In this document: positions 45,457 to 54,809 of the stretch, piece after piece
Layout of the letters: every line of letters begins with the position of its first letter
How positions within the stretch are numbered: position 1 is the stretch's first letter
From: Janthinobacterium sp. SUN073
GTDB taxonomy: Bacteria; Pseudomonadota; Gammaproteobacteria; Burkholderiales; Burkholderiaceae_D
DNA length: 64,000 nt
Direction of reading: 5' to 3'
NCBI RefSeq assembly: GCF_030397665.1
Contig: NZ_JAPUBT010000015.1
Coordinates: 53,377 to 117,376, forward strand
Translations under genes and position numbers: made by a program
The notes under the pieces: model-generated
Databases searched by the model: none
The model's input: the letters and a program-made list of their open reading frames with translations, nothing else
Told to the model about the DNA's origin: nothing

Positions 45457-46642
45457 GGCGTGTCCTTTCCAGGGTGTTGACTGCGTTGATCAATTGCGCC
45501 ACTTCCTGCGCTGTGTGGCCGGCCGACAGGGTCACGCGCAGGCGCGCCGACCCCGCTGGCACGGTGGGCGGGCGGATGGCGCCGACCCACAGTCCTTGCT
45601 GGTACAGTTGGGCGGCGACGGCCAGCATGTCCGCGTTGTCGCCGATGATGACGGGCTGGATGGCGGACAGCGATGGCAAGGCTTGCCAGCGTTGCAGCTG
45701 CAAGCCCTCGTTCCATTGCGCCACCAGCGCCGCCAGGTGCATCCGACGTTGTTTTCCTTCGTCCCCGGCGATGATGTCCAGGCTGGCCAAGAGCGCATGC
45801 GCCAGCGCGGGCGCGGCCGCCGTGGTGAAGATGTAGGGGCGCGCCTTCTGGATCAGCGTTTCGATCACGGCTTCATGCGCGCAAACAAAGGCGCCACCCA
45901 CGCCGGCCGATTTACCCAGAGTACCCACGTAGACGAGGTGCGGCGAATGCAGGTCGAAGTGTTCCAGTGCGCCACGGCCATTTTCGCCCAGCGCGCCGAA
46001 GCCGTGCGCATCGTCGACCACCAGCCAGGCGCCGTATTGCTCGCACAGGGCCAGCAACGCGGGCAGCGGCGCCAGGTCGCCATCCATGCTGAAGATGCTG
46101 TCGGTGACGACAATTTTCGTTTTCGATGTGCTGGCCGCCAGCAGGGCCGCCAGCGCGTCCAGGTCCGCATGCGGATACACGCGCGTCTTGACGCGGGCCA
46201 GGCGCGTGCCGTCGATCAGCGAGGCGTGGTTCAGCGCTTCCGAGAAAATCTCCGCTTCCGGGTCGCCCGCCGACAAGGCGGTCAGCACAGCTAAATTAGC
46301 CATGTAGCCGGTACAGAAATACAGGGCGCGCGCCTGTTCCAGGTTGGCGCCGACGAAAGCGGCCAGGCGCTCTTCCAGCTGCGCGTGGGCGCGGCTGTGG
46401 CCGCTGATCAGGTGCGAAGCGCCGCTGCCGGCGCCATACAGGTCGGCGCCCTCTTTCAGCGCGGCCACGATGCGCGGATGCGATGCCAGGCCCAGGTAGT
46501 CATTGCTGCAAAAGGCCAGCATGTCGCGTCCGTCCACCGTCAGGCGCGGCGCGCACGGCGTGTCGACGGTGCGGCGGCGGCGGATCAGGCTACGCTCTTC
46601 CAGCCCTTGCAGCTGCTGTTGCAATTGCGCGATCAGTTCCAT
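45446..46642 (-). CDS. bioF: 8-amino-7-oxononanoate synthase
   Basis: The 398-residue PLP enzyme condenses pimeloyl-ACP/CoA with alanine. Visible blocks: FCSNDYLGLASHP, GAGSGASHLISGHSRAHAQLE, DDAHGFGALGENGRG, and the PLP Lys in VGTLGKSAGVGGAFV. It begins 1 nt after the bioA stop and overlaps bioD at its end. Confidence 0.96.
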   Translation of the reverse strand: MELIAQLQQQLQGLEERSLIRRRRTVDTPCAPRLTVDGRDMLAFCSNDYLGLASHPRIVAALKEGADLYGAGSGASHLISGHSRAHAQLEERLAAFVGANLEQARALYFCTGYMANLAVLTALSAGDPEAEIFSEALNHASLIDGTRLARVKTRVYPHADLDALAALLAASTSKTKIVVTDSIFSMDGDLAPLPALLALCEQYGAWLVVDDAHGFGALGENGRGALEHFDLHSPHLVYVGTLGKSAGVGGAFVCAHEAVIETLIQKARPYIFTTAAAPALAHALLASLDIIAGDEGKQRRMHLAALVAQWNEGLQLQRWQALPSLSAIQPVIIGDNADMLAVAAQLYQQGLWVGAIRPPTVPAGSARLRVTLSAGHTAQEVAQLINAVNTLERTRHEP

Positions 46643-46643
46643 C

Positions 46644-47972
46644 TCAGGCTCCGATCACTGTGTTGAAGACGGCCAGCGTTTGCTGGCCCAGGCCGGCGAT
46701 TTCCTCGTCGTCGAGGATATACGGCGGCATCAGGTAGACGGTCGAACCGATGGGGCGCATCAACAGTTCGTGTTCCAGTGCCGTGCTGAAGAAGCGGCGC
46801 GAGAAATCGGGCGCCGCATCCACCGCGTCGAAGGCCCAGATCATGCCCTGCTGGCGGAAGTGTGTGACTTTGTCATGCTGCGCCAGCGGCGCCAGGGCGC
46901 GCGTGATTTTGGCGGCGCGTTCGCGGTTGGCCACCAGCACATCGTCTTCCTCGAAGATAGCCAGGGTCGCCAGCGCGGCGCGGCAGGCCAGCGGGTTGCC
47001 CGTGTACGAGTGCGAATGCAAAAAGCCGCGGCGCACGTCGGTGCTGTAGAAGGCTTGATAAATATCTTCGCGCGTCATCACGAGGGACAGGGGCAAATAG
47101 CCGCCGCTGATGCCCTTCGACAGGCAGACGAAGTCGGGCCAGATGCCTGCCTGTTCGCACGCAAAGAAAGTGCCCGTGCGGCCGCAGCCGACGGCGATTT
47201 CGTCGAGGATCAAATGGACTTGATAACGGTCGCACAGGGCGCGCACCAGCGACAGGTACAAGGGGTCGTGCATGGCCATGCCGGTGGCGCATTGGACCAA
47301 TGGTTCGATGATGATGGCGGCAATCTTGTCCGCTTTTTCCTGGAACAGCTGTTCCACCTCAAAGGCGGCGCGGCGCGCCACGTCCTGCGCCGTTTCGTTT
47401 TCAGCTGCCTGGCGGAAGTCGGGCGACATCACCGTCTGCGTGGCGCGCAGCAGGGGGCCGTAGGCATCCTTGAACAGGGCGACGTCGGTCACGGCCAGCG
47501 CGCCGATGGTTTCGCCGTGGTAGCTGCCCTTCAGGCAGACGAATTCCTGCTTTTCACTTTTGCCGTTGTTGCGCCAGGCGTGAAAGCTCATTTTCAGGGC
47601 GATTTCCACGGCCGAGGCGCCGTCGGACGCGTAAAAGCTGTGGCCAAGCACGCCGCCGGTCAATGCCGACAGCTTTTCCGACAGTTCGACCACCGGTGCA
47701 TGCGTGAAACCGGCCAGCATGGCGTGTTCCAGGCGGTCCAGCTGGTCCTTGAGTTCCGCATTGATGCGCGGATTGGCATGGCCGAACAGGTTCACCCACC
47801 AGGAGCTGATGGCGTCCAGGTAGCGTCGGCCTTCGTGGTCATACAGCCAGGCGCCGCGGCCATGGCTGACGGGGATGAGCGGAACCGTCTCGTGATGCTG
47901 CATCTGTGTGCAAGGGTGCCACACGCTGCGCAGACTGCGTTCAACCCAGCCCGATTGTTTTTCTGCTTTCAA
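46644..47972 (-). CDS. bioA: adenosylmethionine-8-amino-7-oxononanoate aminotransferase
   Basis: The 442-residue class III aminotransferase forms 7,8-diaminopelargonate. Motifs: VWHPCTQMQHHE near the N-terminus, SWWVNLFGHANPRIN, LILDEIAVGCGRTG and the PLP Lys in CLSKGISGGYLPL. No ATG precedes the conserved WHPCTQ region within the proper spacing. The start is taken as TTG at 47972, which has GGAG 6 nt upstream and lies 19 nt after the liuC stop. The frame continues upstream without coding character. Confidence 0.92.
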   Translation of the reverse strand: MKAEKQSGWVERSLRSVWHPCTQMQHHETVPLIPVSHGRGAWLYDHEGRRYLDAISSWWVNLFGHANPRINAELKDQLDRLEHAMLAGFTHAPVVELSEKLSALTGGVLGHSFYASDGASAVEIALKMSFHAWRNNGKSEKQEFVCLKGSYHGETIGALAVTDVALFKDAYGPLLRATQTVMSPDFRQAAENETAQDVARRAAFEVEQLFQEKADKIAAIIIEPLVQCATGMAMHDPLYLSLVRALCDRYQVHLILDEIAVGCGRTGTFFACEQAGIWPDFVCLSKGISGGYLPLSLVMTREDIYQAFYSTDVRRGFLHSHSYTGNPLACRAALATLAIFEEDDVLVANRERAAKITRALAPLAQHDKVTHFRQQGMIWAFDAVDAAPDFSRRFFSTALEHELLMRPIGSTVYLMPPYILDDEEIAGLGQQTLAVFNTVIGA

Positions 47973-47991
47973 AACTGCTCCAATGATATTG

Positions 47992-48780
47992 CTAGCCCAT
48001 GAGCCAACTCGGCTTGCGCTTGTCGAGGAACGATTGCACGCCTTCGCGGCCCTGCTCCGAGGCGCGGATCTGCGCGATGCGCTCGGCAGTGTCCGCCAGC
48101 AGTGCGTCATCGACCGGCTGGCCAACGATTTCGCGCACCAGCGTTTTCGCTTGCGCCACGGCGTGCGGGCTGTTGCCCGTCAGCGCTTTGAGTACGTCAA
48201 AGGTTTTCGCGTCCAGCGCGCTTGCCTCGACTACCTCGTGGGCAAAGCCGATGCGCAGCGCTTCCTGGGCGGAGAATCGCTCCGCGGTCAGGAAATAGCG
48301 GCGTGCCGCGTTTTCGCCCATGGCCTTGATGACATACGGTGAAATAGTGGCCGGGATCAGTCCCAGCCGCACTTCGCTCAGGCAGAAATGCACGTCTTCC
48401 GCAACCAGAATGATATCGCATGCGGCGACGAGGCCCATGCCGCCCGCATAACAGTCGCCCTGGATCTTCGCCACCACGGGCTTGGGACACAGGTAAATCG
48501 TGCGCAGCATCTGCGCCAGCTGCAGCGCGTCGGCCTGGTTTTCGGCATGCGTGTAGCCTGCCATCTTCTTCATCCAGTTCAGATCCGCACCGGCGCAAAA
48601 GGCGGCGCCGTTCGCGGCCAGCACGATGGCACGCACCATGTCGCTGCGTCCCAGGCCTTCGAAGGCGCGCGCCAGTTCGGCGATTGTCGTCTCGTTGAAG
48701 GCATTGCGCACATCGGGGCGGTTCAGGGTCACGGTGGCGACATTGCCCTCGATGACCAGCTTTAAGGTTTCAAATTCCAT
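47992..48780 (-). CDS. liuC: enoyl-CoA hydratase, methylglutaconyl-CoA hydratase type
   Basis: The 262-residue crotonase-fold enzyme has the oxyanion-hole segment NGAAFCAGADLNWMKKMAGY, and KIQGDCYAGGMGLVAACDIILV with CLSEVRLGLIPATISPYV. By context it hydrates 3-methylglutaconyl-CoA in leucine degradation. GGGAGAAG precedes the chosen ATG. It starts 21 nt after liuB and is followed by bioA after 19 nt. Confidence 0.92.
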   Translation of the reverse strand: MEFETLKLVIEGNVATVTLNRPDVRNAFNETTIAELARAFEGLGRSDMVRAIVLAANGAAFCAGADLNWMKKMAGYTHAENQADALQLAQMLRTIYLCPKPVVAKIQGDCYAGGMGLVAACDIILVAEDVHFCLSEVRLGLIPATISPYVIKAMGENAARRYFLTAERFSAQEALRIGFAHEVVEASALDAKTFDVLKALTGNSPHAVAQAKTLVREIVGQPVDDALLADTAERIAQIRASEQGREGVQSFLDKRKPSWLMG

Positions 48781-48801
48781 TATCTTCTCCCTGAGTGCCA
48801 C

Positions 48802-50424
48802 TTACATGCGGAATACGCCGAACTTCGTGTCCGGGATTTCCGCGTTCAAGGCGGCCGACAGGCCCAGGCCCAGCACCATGCGCGTGTCGGCCGGGTCGAT
48901 CACGCCATCGTCCCACAGGCGCGCGGTGGCATAGTACGGGTGGCCCTGGTGTTCGTATTGGTCCTTGATCGGCTGCTTGAAGGCCGCTTCCTCGTCCGCG
49001 CTCCACTGCCCGCCCTTGCCTTCGATGCCGTCGCGCTTGACGGTCGCCAGCACGGACGCCGCCTGGTCGCCGCCCATGACGGAAATGCGCGCATTCGGCC
49101 ACATCCACATGAAACGGGGAGAAAACGCGCGGCCGCACATGCCGTAATTGCCGGCGCCGAAGCTGCCGCCGATGATCACCGTGAATTTCGGCACGGCCGC
49201 CGTGGCCACGGCCGTCACCATCTTGGCGCCATTGCGGGCGATGCCTTCGTTTTCGTACTTGCGGCCCACCATGAAGCCCGTGATATTTTGCAGGAAGACG
49301 AGCGGGATCTTGCGCTGGCAGCACAATTCGATGAAATGCGTGCCTTTCAGCGCCGATTCGGAGAACAAGATGCCGTTATTGGCGATGATGCCCACTTTGA
49401 CGCCGTAGATATGCGCGAAGCCGCAGATCAGGGTGGTGCCGTAGCGTGCCTTGAATTCGTCGAAATCGCTGCCGTCGACGATGCGCGCGATCACCTCCCT
49501 CACATCGAAGGGCTTGCGCGTATCGACGGGGATGACGCCATACAGTTCCTGCGTCGGGTATTTCGGTTCGACGGATTCACGCAGGGCCATCTGCTGCGGT
49601 TTTTTACGGTTCAGGTTCGAAACGATGGTGCGCGCCAGCGACAGCGCGTGCAAATCGTTCTGCGCCAGATGATCGACCACGCCGGACAAGCGCGTATGCA
49701 CGTCGCCGCCACCGAGGTCTTCGGCCGTCACCACTTCGCCCGTCGCCGCTTTGACCAGCGGCGGGCCGCCGAGGAAAATCGTGCCCTGCTCCTTGACGAT
49801 GATCGATTCGTCGCTCATGGCCGGCACGTAGGCGCCGCCCGCCGTGCAAGAGCCCATCACCACGGCGATTTGCGGGATGCCCTTGGCCGACAAATTCGCC
49901 TGGTTGTAGAAGATGCGGCCGAAATGGTCGCGGTCTGGAAAGACGTCGTCCTGATTCGGCAGGTTGGCGCCGCCCGAGTCGACCAGGTAGATGCAGGGCA
50001 GGTTGTTCTGGTCGGCGATTTCCTGGGCGCGCAAATGCTTTTTCACCGTCATCGGGTAATACGTACCGCCCTTGACGGTGGCGTCGTTGCACACGATGAC
50101 GCATTCCTGGCCCGAGACCCTGCCGATGCCGGTGATGATGCCGGCGGAAGGCGCCGCATCGACGCCCTTGGCGTCCTGGTACATGGCGTAGGCCGCCATC
50201 TGGGAAAACTCGAGGAAGGGCGTGCCGGGATCGAGCAGCATCTGCACGCGGTCGCGTGGCAGCAGTTTTCCGCGCGCCAGGTGCTTGGCGGCCGCCGCCT
50301 CGCCGCCGCCGGCCGCGATCTTTTCCACTTTGTCGCGCAGATCGTCGACGATGGCTTGCATGGCCGCGGCATTGGCCTTGAAATCTTCACTGCGCGGATT
50401 GAGTTTGCTTTCGATGTGCGGCAT
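48802..50424 (-). CDS. liuB: 3-methylcrotonyl-CoA carboxylase beta subunit
   Basis: The 540-residue carboxyltransferase subunit takes carboxyl from biotin on LiuD to 3-methylcrotonyl-CoA. Motifs: LPCIYLVDSGGANLPNQDDVFPD, VMGSCTAGGAYVPAMSDE, NNGILFSESALKGTHFIELC, and GGSFGAGNYGMCGRAFSP, all typical of MccB. It is the first liu gene on this strand. The usual liuA (isovaleryl-CoA dehydrogenase) and liuR are not upstream of it here. Confidence 0.96.
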   Translation of the reverse strand: MPHIESKLNPRSEDFKANAAAMQAIVDDLRDKVEKIAAGGGEAAAAKHLARGKLLPRDRVQMLLDPGTPFLEFSQMAAYAMYQDAKGVDAAPSAGIITGIGRVSGQECVIVCNDATVKGGTYYPMTVKKHLRAQEIADQNNLPCIYLVDSGGANLPNQDDVFPDRDHFGRIFYNQANLSAKGIPQIAVVMGSCTAGGAYVPAMSDESIIVKEQGTIFLGGPPLVKAATGEVVTAEDLGGGDVHTRLSGVVDHLAQNDLHALSLARTIVSNLNRKKPQQMALRESVEPKYPTQELYGVIPVDTRKPFDVREVIARIVDGSDFDEFKARYGTTLICGFAHIYGVKVGIIANNGILFSESALKGTHFIELCCQRKIPLVFLQNITGFMVGRKYENEGIARNGAKMVTAVATAAVPKFTVIIGGSFGAGNYGMCGRAFSPRFMWMWPNARISVMGGDQAASVLATVKRDGIEGKGGQWSADEEAAFKQPIKDQYEHQGHPYYATARLWDDGVIDPADTRMVLGLGLSAALNAEIPDTKFGVFRM

Positions 50425-50464
50425 TGCGGTTCCTTTTTATGATCGCCCGGTCTCTCGGGTCGCG

Positions 50465-50908
50465 CTATTCGGGAAAACTGCCGTCGAGATAAAACCAGCG
50501 CATGCCGCCGTCACCAGCCTCGCGCACGAAGCGGCTCACTTCATGCAGGCGGTGCGCGCGGCCGTTGACCTTGTAGCGGGCCACGAATTCGACGCTGTCG
50601 CGATGTATCTCTTCGGCTTGATCTGCTGATACTGCTTTACGTTGACGTAAACGTAAAGCAGATTTTACCTCAAGTCCCAGCCAGTGGACTTTTTCTTCTT
50701 CGGCAAATAAGGCGTCGGTGGGACGGGTGCTGGCGTGCCAGGTGGCGCGCAGGTAGGGCTCGTCGCGCAAGGTGAACGCCGTGTAGCGCGAACGCATCAA
50801 GGCTTCGGCCGTGGGCGGCAAGGCGTCGCCCGCGATATACGGGCCGCAGCAGCTGGCGTAGGAGTCGCCGCCACAGGGGCAGGCGGAAGATGTCGAAGGT
50901 GTGGGCAT
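50465..50908 (-). CDS. YchJ family protein with SEC-C-type zinc motif
   Basis: The 147-residue protein has an N-terminal zinc-binding motif CPCGGDSYASCCGPYIAG (SEC-C type) and the YchJ core (AEALMRSRYTAFTLRDEPYL ... WLGLEV). The family (UPF0225) has no firm function. The ATG is the first Met of the conserved block; the long open frame upstream is the shadow of the next gene. It ends 40 nt before the liuB start, so read-through into the liu/bio unit is possible. Confidence 0.9.
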   Translation of the reverse strand: MPTPSTSSACPCGGDSYASCCGPYIAGDALPPTAEALMRSRYTAFTLRDEPYLRATWHASTRPTDALFAEEEKVHWLGLEVKSALRLRQRKAVSADQAEEIHRDSVEFVARYKVNGRAHRLHEVSRFVREAGDGGMRWFYLDGSFPE

Positions 50909-51000
50909 GCGGTAGCGATATGGAACAGAAAAGAGGGAACAGGAAAGTTCCGCAATTATCCGCCATATCGGCAGCGGCGCGTGCGCGCCGCCCTGCCTGG

Positions 51001-52248
51001 CTATTTTGGGGGGCTGAGGAAGTCCAGCGCGAACGGCGGCGCCTTGCTGGCCATCAGATCGGCGAGGATGCGCGCCGTGCCGGCGGCAAAGGTGAAGCCC
51101 AGCGGGCCATGGCCCACATTGAGCCACAGGTTCGCAACTTTGCTGGCGCCCACCAGCGGCGCGCTGTTCGGCGTGGCGGGGCGCAGGCCGGCCCAGGCCG
51201 TGGCCTGGTCGTAATCGGCGCCGTGCGGCATGGCTTCGCGCGCCAGCCGCGTCAGGCCCGCGATGCGGTTCCAATCGATGCTGTTGTCGGCGCCCACCAT
51301 GTCGACCATGGCGGCCACGCGCAGGTCGCTGTCGATGCGCGCATACAGCACCTTGCGCTCGAAATCCGTGATGCTGATCTCGGGCGCCCGGTCCTGCGCA
51401 CGGATGGGCGCCGTCAGGCTGTAGCCTTTCAACGGGTACAGGGGCAGGTAGATGCCCGCCGTGGCGGCCAGGTCGCGGCTCTGGATGCCGGCCGCCAGCA
51501 CATAGTGATCTGCCTGCAACAGGCCCAGGCTGGTGTCGACGCCCGTGATCCTGCCCTTGTGCGTGACGAGGCGGCGCGCCTCGCCTTTTAACAGGAGAGA
51601 ACAATTCGGGTGCTGCAGCAGGCGCGCTTCCAGGGCCAGGCAAAAGGCGTGGCAATCTGCCACCGCCTCGCCCTCGGTAAAGATGCCGCCCGCCAGGGAA
51701 CCTTGCAAGGCGGCCAGCGCCGGTTCGCGCTGCACGGCTTCTGCGGGAGACAAGACGATGCGCGCTTCTTCCGACTCGGGCCGGGCCACGGCCCGCTGGA
51801 AGATGGCGGGCGAGCGGTAGACGATGAGTTTGCCCGCATCGCGCCAGGCATACGCTTCGGGCGGCACGGTCAACTCCAGCTGCGCCATGCCGGCGCGGCT
51901 TAATTCGCCCAGTTGCAGCAGCTTGGCCGTCGTGCGGGCATTGCTGGCGCTGTTGCAATTACGCAAGAAACTGGCCATCCAGCGCCACTGGCGCCAGTCG
52001 GCCTCGGGCCGGAAGCGCAGCGGGCCATCTTTCTGCAGCAGCCATTGCAGGGCTTTGAAAGGCACACCCGCGTCCGCCAGCGGTGCCACATAGCGATAGC
52101 TGAGCTGGCCGCCATTGCGGTAGCTGGCGGCGATCGCCACCTGTTCATTGCGTTCCAGTACAGTGACCTTGTAGCCGGCCTCGGCCAGCCACCAGGCCGA
52201 TGTCAGACCGACGACGCCGCCGCCGATGATGATGACGTGTTGTTGCAT
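51001..52248 (-). CDS. FAD-dependent D-amino-acid dehydrogenase-like oxidoreductase (DadA-like)
   Basis: The 415-residue protein begins with the Rossmann motif IIGGGVVGLTSAWWLAEAGYKVTVLERN (DAO superfamily). It continues with NGGQLSYRYVAPLADAGVP and ends GPLGFTFAAGTARILADLMASK, as in the small DadA subunit. It probably oxidises a D-amino acid and passes electrons to the respiratory chain. No alr/dadX racemase is adjacent, so the substrate is open. The start MQQHVIII is chosen over an upstream Met because the FAD motif begins there. Confidence 0.88.
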   Translation of the reverse strand: MQQHVIIIGGGVVGLTSAWWLAEAGYKVTVLERNEQVAIAASYRNGGQLSYRYVAPLADAGVPFKALQWLLQKDGPLRFRPEADWRQWRWMASFLRNCNSASNARTTAKLLQLGELSRAGMAQLELTVPPEAYAWRDAGKLIVYRSPAIFQRAVARPESEEARIVLSPAEAVQREPALAALQGSLAGGIFTEGEAVADCHAFCLALEARLLQHPNCSLLLKGEARRLVTHKGRITGVDTSLGLLQADHYVLAAGIQSRDLAATAGIYLPLYPLKGYSLTAPIRAQDRAPEISITDFERKVLYARIDSDLRVAAMVDMVGADNSIDWNRIAGLTRLAREAMPHGADYDQATAWAGLRPATPNSAPLVGASKVANLWLNVGHGPLGFTFAAGTARILADLMASKAPPFALDFLSPPK

Positions 52249-52359
52249 GTTGCCTCGCTGCGTTGCGCTCCCATGGTGCGGAAGCATTCGGGAAGAGCTT
52301 AGAGGCTGGCCGTCAACGCAGCCAATGAAACATCATGGTGCAGCCATAACTTTCAGGAA

Positions 52360-52376
52360 TGCACTGTTTCAGTGCA
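52360..52376. other. small perfect hairpin downstream of the serine hydrolase gene
   Basis: TGCACTG and CAGTGCA pair around a TTT loop, 3 nt beyond the stop of the minus-strand gene. No T run follows, so it is only a possible weak terminator. Confidence 0.4.
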
Positions 52377-52378
52377 AA

Positions 52379-53716
52379 TTATTCATGCTTGTCAATCGCG
52401 CCACGGTATAAGGTGGTGAGTATCAATTCCTCGCTGCGCCCCATGGCGGAATACGTGCCTGGATATTGCGCGGGATCGCTGCCCGTGCCGCCCACCAGCA
52501 TCACCATGCCATTCTTGTGCTTCAAATCGAGCACGAAGGCGGAGACGAGGCCATACGCGTCGCCCAGGTGGCCCACGGCGGAGAAGCTGGCGCCCTCGAC
52601 CAGGCCATTGCCTCGCCCAGCCACCGCATCGAACTGCTGGTTGCCCAGGCCCCAGGCGCGGTACAGGCCCTGTTCGCTGTTGCCATTGCCTCCATCGGGC
52701 GCCAGCTGCCATTGGCGGGCAAACATCCGCGCGATGCTGGCCGGCTGCAATAATTGTTTTCCCTGATAGCGCCCACCGTCGAGCAGCATTTGCATGACGG
52801 TGCCCAAGTCAGCGGCGGAAATGCGCAAGCCGCCCGTGGGACTGAAGACGGTGGCGTTGCTGCCGATCACATAACGTTCGATGCCGGCTGGCGGGCGCTG
52901 GTCAACATCATCGGCCTGGGCGATCCACGGGCCGTGCGGCTGCCAGACTTCCGTCTCCAGCGTGCGCTTGCGGTACAGGGTGGCCGTGTTCGCCAGCTCT
53001 TCCTTGGAAAATGCCGCCGGATTGTAGCCGCCGTGCACATCGAGGGGATCGAGCAGCAAACGCCGCATCAGCAAGTCGAAGCGTTCGCCCGTGACTTTTT
53101 CCATCACGGTGCCGATGACTCCCCAGTTCAAATTGGCATACGTGAAATAGCGGCCCGGCGGCATGGCCGCATCCCACATGAGGTCGCCGCCAGCCGTAAA
53201 CACGTCGCGCAGGCTGCGTTCGGGGCCCCAGGCATAGCCGCCCGCGTCGCGCAACGAGGAAGTGTGGCTGAGCAGGCTGCGCAGGGTCACGGCTTGCTGG
53301 GGGAAATGTGGGTTGCGGAGGGAAAAACCCAGATAAATGCCCACGTCCTGATCCAGGCTCAGCGTGCCCTGCTCGACCAGCCGCATCAGGACCACAGTGG
53401 TTATCATCTTCGATACGGAAGCGATGCGAAACAGGGTGGCCGGCGTCACCGGCAAATGCTGCGCCGGCGTGGCGCCGATGTGCCGGTAGCCAAATTGCTG
53501 TTGATACGACACCTTGCCGTGGCGGATGGCCAGCACGGACAGGCTGGCCAGCGGGTGGAACGGATCATCGACGATGGCGGCCAGCGCCGCATCGAGCGCG
53601 CGTTGCTGTGCGAGTGGCACGAGTTGCTCAGTGCCGCTGCCGGGTGGGGCGGCCAGTGCGGTCCAGGTCGTACCCAGCAGCAGCAAGCCCAGCAAACCCG
53701 TCATTTTGTCGATCAT
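52379..53716 (-). CDS. exported serine beta-lactamase-like hydrolase
   Basis: The 445-residue protein has a signal peptide (about 1-22) and class C beta-lactamase/DD-peptidase motifs: SVSK (Ser100-Lys103), YAN (Tyr193-Asn195) and a VGHLGDAYG segment in the KTG position. The family includes esterases, D-aminopeptidases and AmpC-like enzymes, so resistance should not be assumed. It stands next to, and divergent from, the peptidoglycan-recycling cluster, which suggests a wall-related substrate; that is inference. Confidence 0.87.
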   Translation of the reverse strand: MIDKMTGLLGLLLLGTTWTALAAPPGSGTEQLVPLAQQRALDAALAAIVDDPFHPLASLSVLAIRHGKVSYQQQFGYRHIGATPAQHLPVTPATLFRIASVSKMITTVVLMRLVEQGTLSLDQDVGIYLGFSLRNPHFPQQAVTLRSLLSHTSSLRDAGGYAWGPERSLRDVFTAGGDLMWDAAMPPGRYFTYANLNWGVIGTVMEKVTGERFDLLMRRLLLDPLDVHGGYNPAAFSKEELANTATLYRKRTLETEVWQPHGPWIAQADDVDQRPPAGIERYVIGSNATVFSPTGGLRISAADLGTVMQMLLDGGRYQGKQLLQPASIARMFARQWQLAPDGGNGNSEQGLYRAWGLGNQQFDAVAGRGNGLVEGASFSAVGHLGDAYGLVSAFVLDLKHKNGMVMLVGGTGSDPAQYPGTYSAMGRSEELILTTLYRGAIDKHE

Positions 53717-53800
53717 GCTTTCCCTGTGTCATGGTGAATAGATGCCTTGCCAGCATAGGGTGGGATGCTTGACTACGCCAATGAAAATTGCTTATTTATC

Positions 53801-53806
53801 TATAAT
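53801..53806 (+). promoter_or_regulatory. TATAAT -10 candidate in the AT-rich gap before the GntR gene
   Basis: The 227-bp gap between the divergent hydrolase and GntR genes is clearly AT-rich for this genome and holds a consensus TATAAT. No -35 at 16-18 bp is convincing, and the distance to the GntR start is 138 nt. Orientation and use are uncertain. Confidence 0.35.
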
Positions 53807-53943
53807 GCAAAGCTATACCCACGGTAAAACATTGTTTTTTTAAGTGTATAACCGTTATTTATGGTCATTTTCCATATATTCATGGGTGGATGGGCTACGC
53901 GCAAGCGCCATCGCTATTACACTAGGAGGACAAGGAGAACTGT

Positions 53944-54684
53944 ATGAGCCAGACCAGCGTAGAACTCAAGGTCGATTTAAATGACAATTCGCCTTTATAT
54001 ATGCAGATCGCCCGCAAGCTGAGCGATGACGTACGCAACGGCCGCTACCAGGTAGACCAGGCCCTGCCCTCTGAACGTACCCTGTCCGAACTGCTTGACG
54101 TATCGCGCGTGACTGCCCGCAAGGCCATCGACCAGCTCGTCGAGCAAGGCCTCGTCGTGCGCCGCCGCGGCTCGGGCAACTATATTGCCCCGCGCATCGA
54201 GCAGCCGCTGTCGAACCTGTCGAGCTTTTCCGAGCAACTGCAGCAGCGCGGCTACCGCCCCGGCTCGCGCTGGCTCAAGCGCGAAGTCGTCATTGCCAGC
54301 AGCGATGAACAGCTGAGCCTGGGCCTGGCGCAGAACACGAAAGTGGCGCGCCTGGAGCGCTTGCGTCTGGCCGACGATGTGGTGATGGCGTATGAAGTGA
54401 GCGTGCTGCCCTTCAGCGTGGTGCCGGACCCGGCCACCATGGGCGACTCGCTGTATGAATACTTGAGCAGCATCAAGAAGGCCCCCGTGCGCGCCTTGCA
54501 GCACATCCGCGCCATGAATGCGACGGATGTGCTGGCCAAGCAACTGGGCATCCCCGATGGCCAGGCCGTGTTGTTCATCACGCGCATCGCCTACCTGGAG
54601 TCGGGCGAAGCGGTGGAGCTCACGCATTCGTATTGCCGCAGCGATCATTACGATTTTGTCGCTGAAATGCGCCGCGCGCCGTAA
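53944..54684 (+). CDS. GntR/UTRA-family transcriptional regulator
   Basis: The 246-residue regulator has an N-terminal winged helix (PLYMQIARKLSDDVRNGRYQVDQALPSERTLSELLDVSRVTARKAIDQLVEQG) and a C-terminal UTRA ligand domain (HutC/NagR subfamily). The ATG is preceded by GGAGGACAAGGAGA, a strong ribosome site. It heads the murQ-ampG-digH series and is probably its regulator, sensing an amino-sugar phosphate as NagR or DasR do. The effector is inferred from neighbours. Confidence 0.92.
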   Translation: MSQTSVELKVDLNDNSPLYMQIARKLSDDVRNGRYQVDQALPSERTLSELLDVSRVTARKAIDQLVEQGLVVRRRGSGNYIAPRIEQPLSNLSSFSEQLQQRGYRPGSRWLKREVVIASSDEQLSLGLAQNTKVARLERLRLADDVVMAYEVSVLPFSVVPDPATMGDSLYEYLSSIKKAPVRALQHIRAMNATDVLAKQLGIPDGQAVLFITRIAYLESGEAVELTHSYCRSDHYDFVAEMRRAP

Positions 54685-54809
54685 CAAGGCGGCCTGCCAC
54701 GATTTTTCTCCCATCCATAAGCTCCCGTTATGCCTGCACGCCAAGCTTTCATGGCTGATCTTGCACATCGGTATTAAACTGGTTTCACGTTCAACCATGT
54801 TCTGAAATC

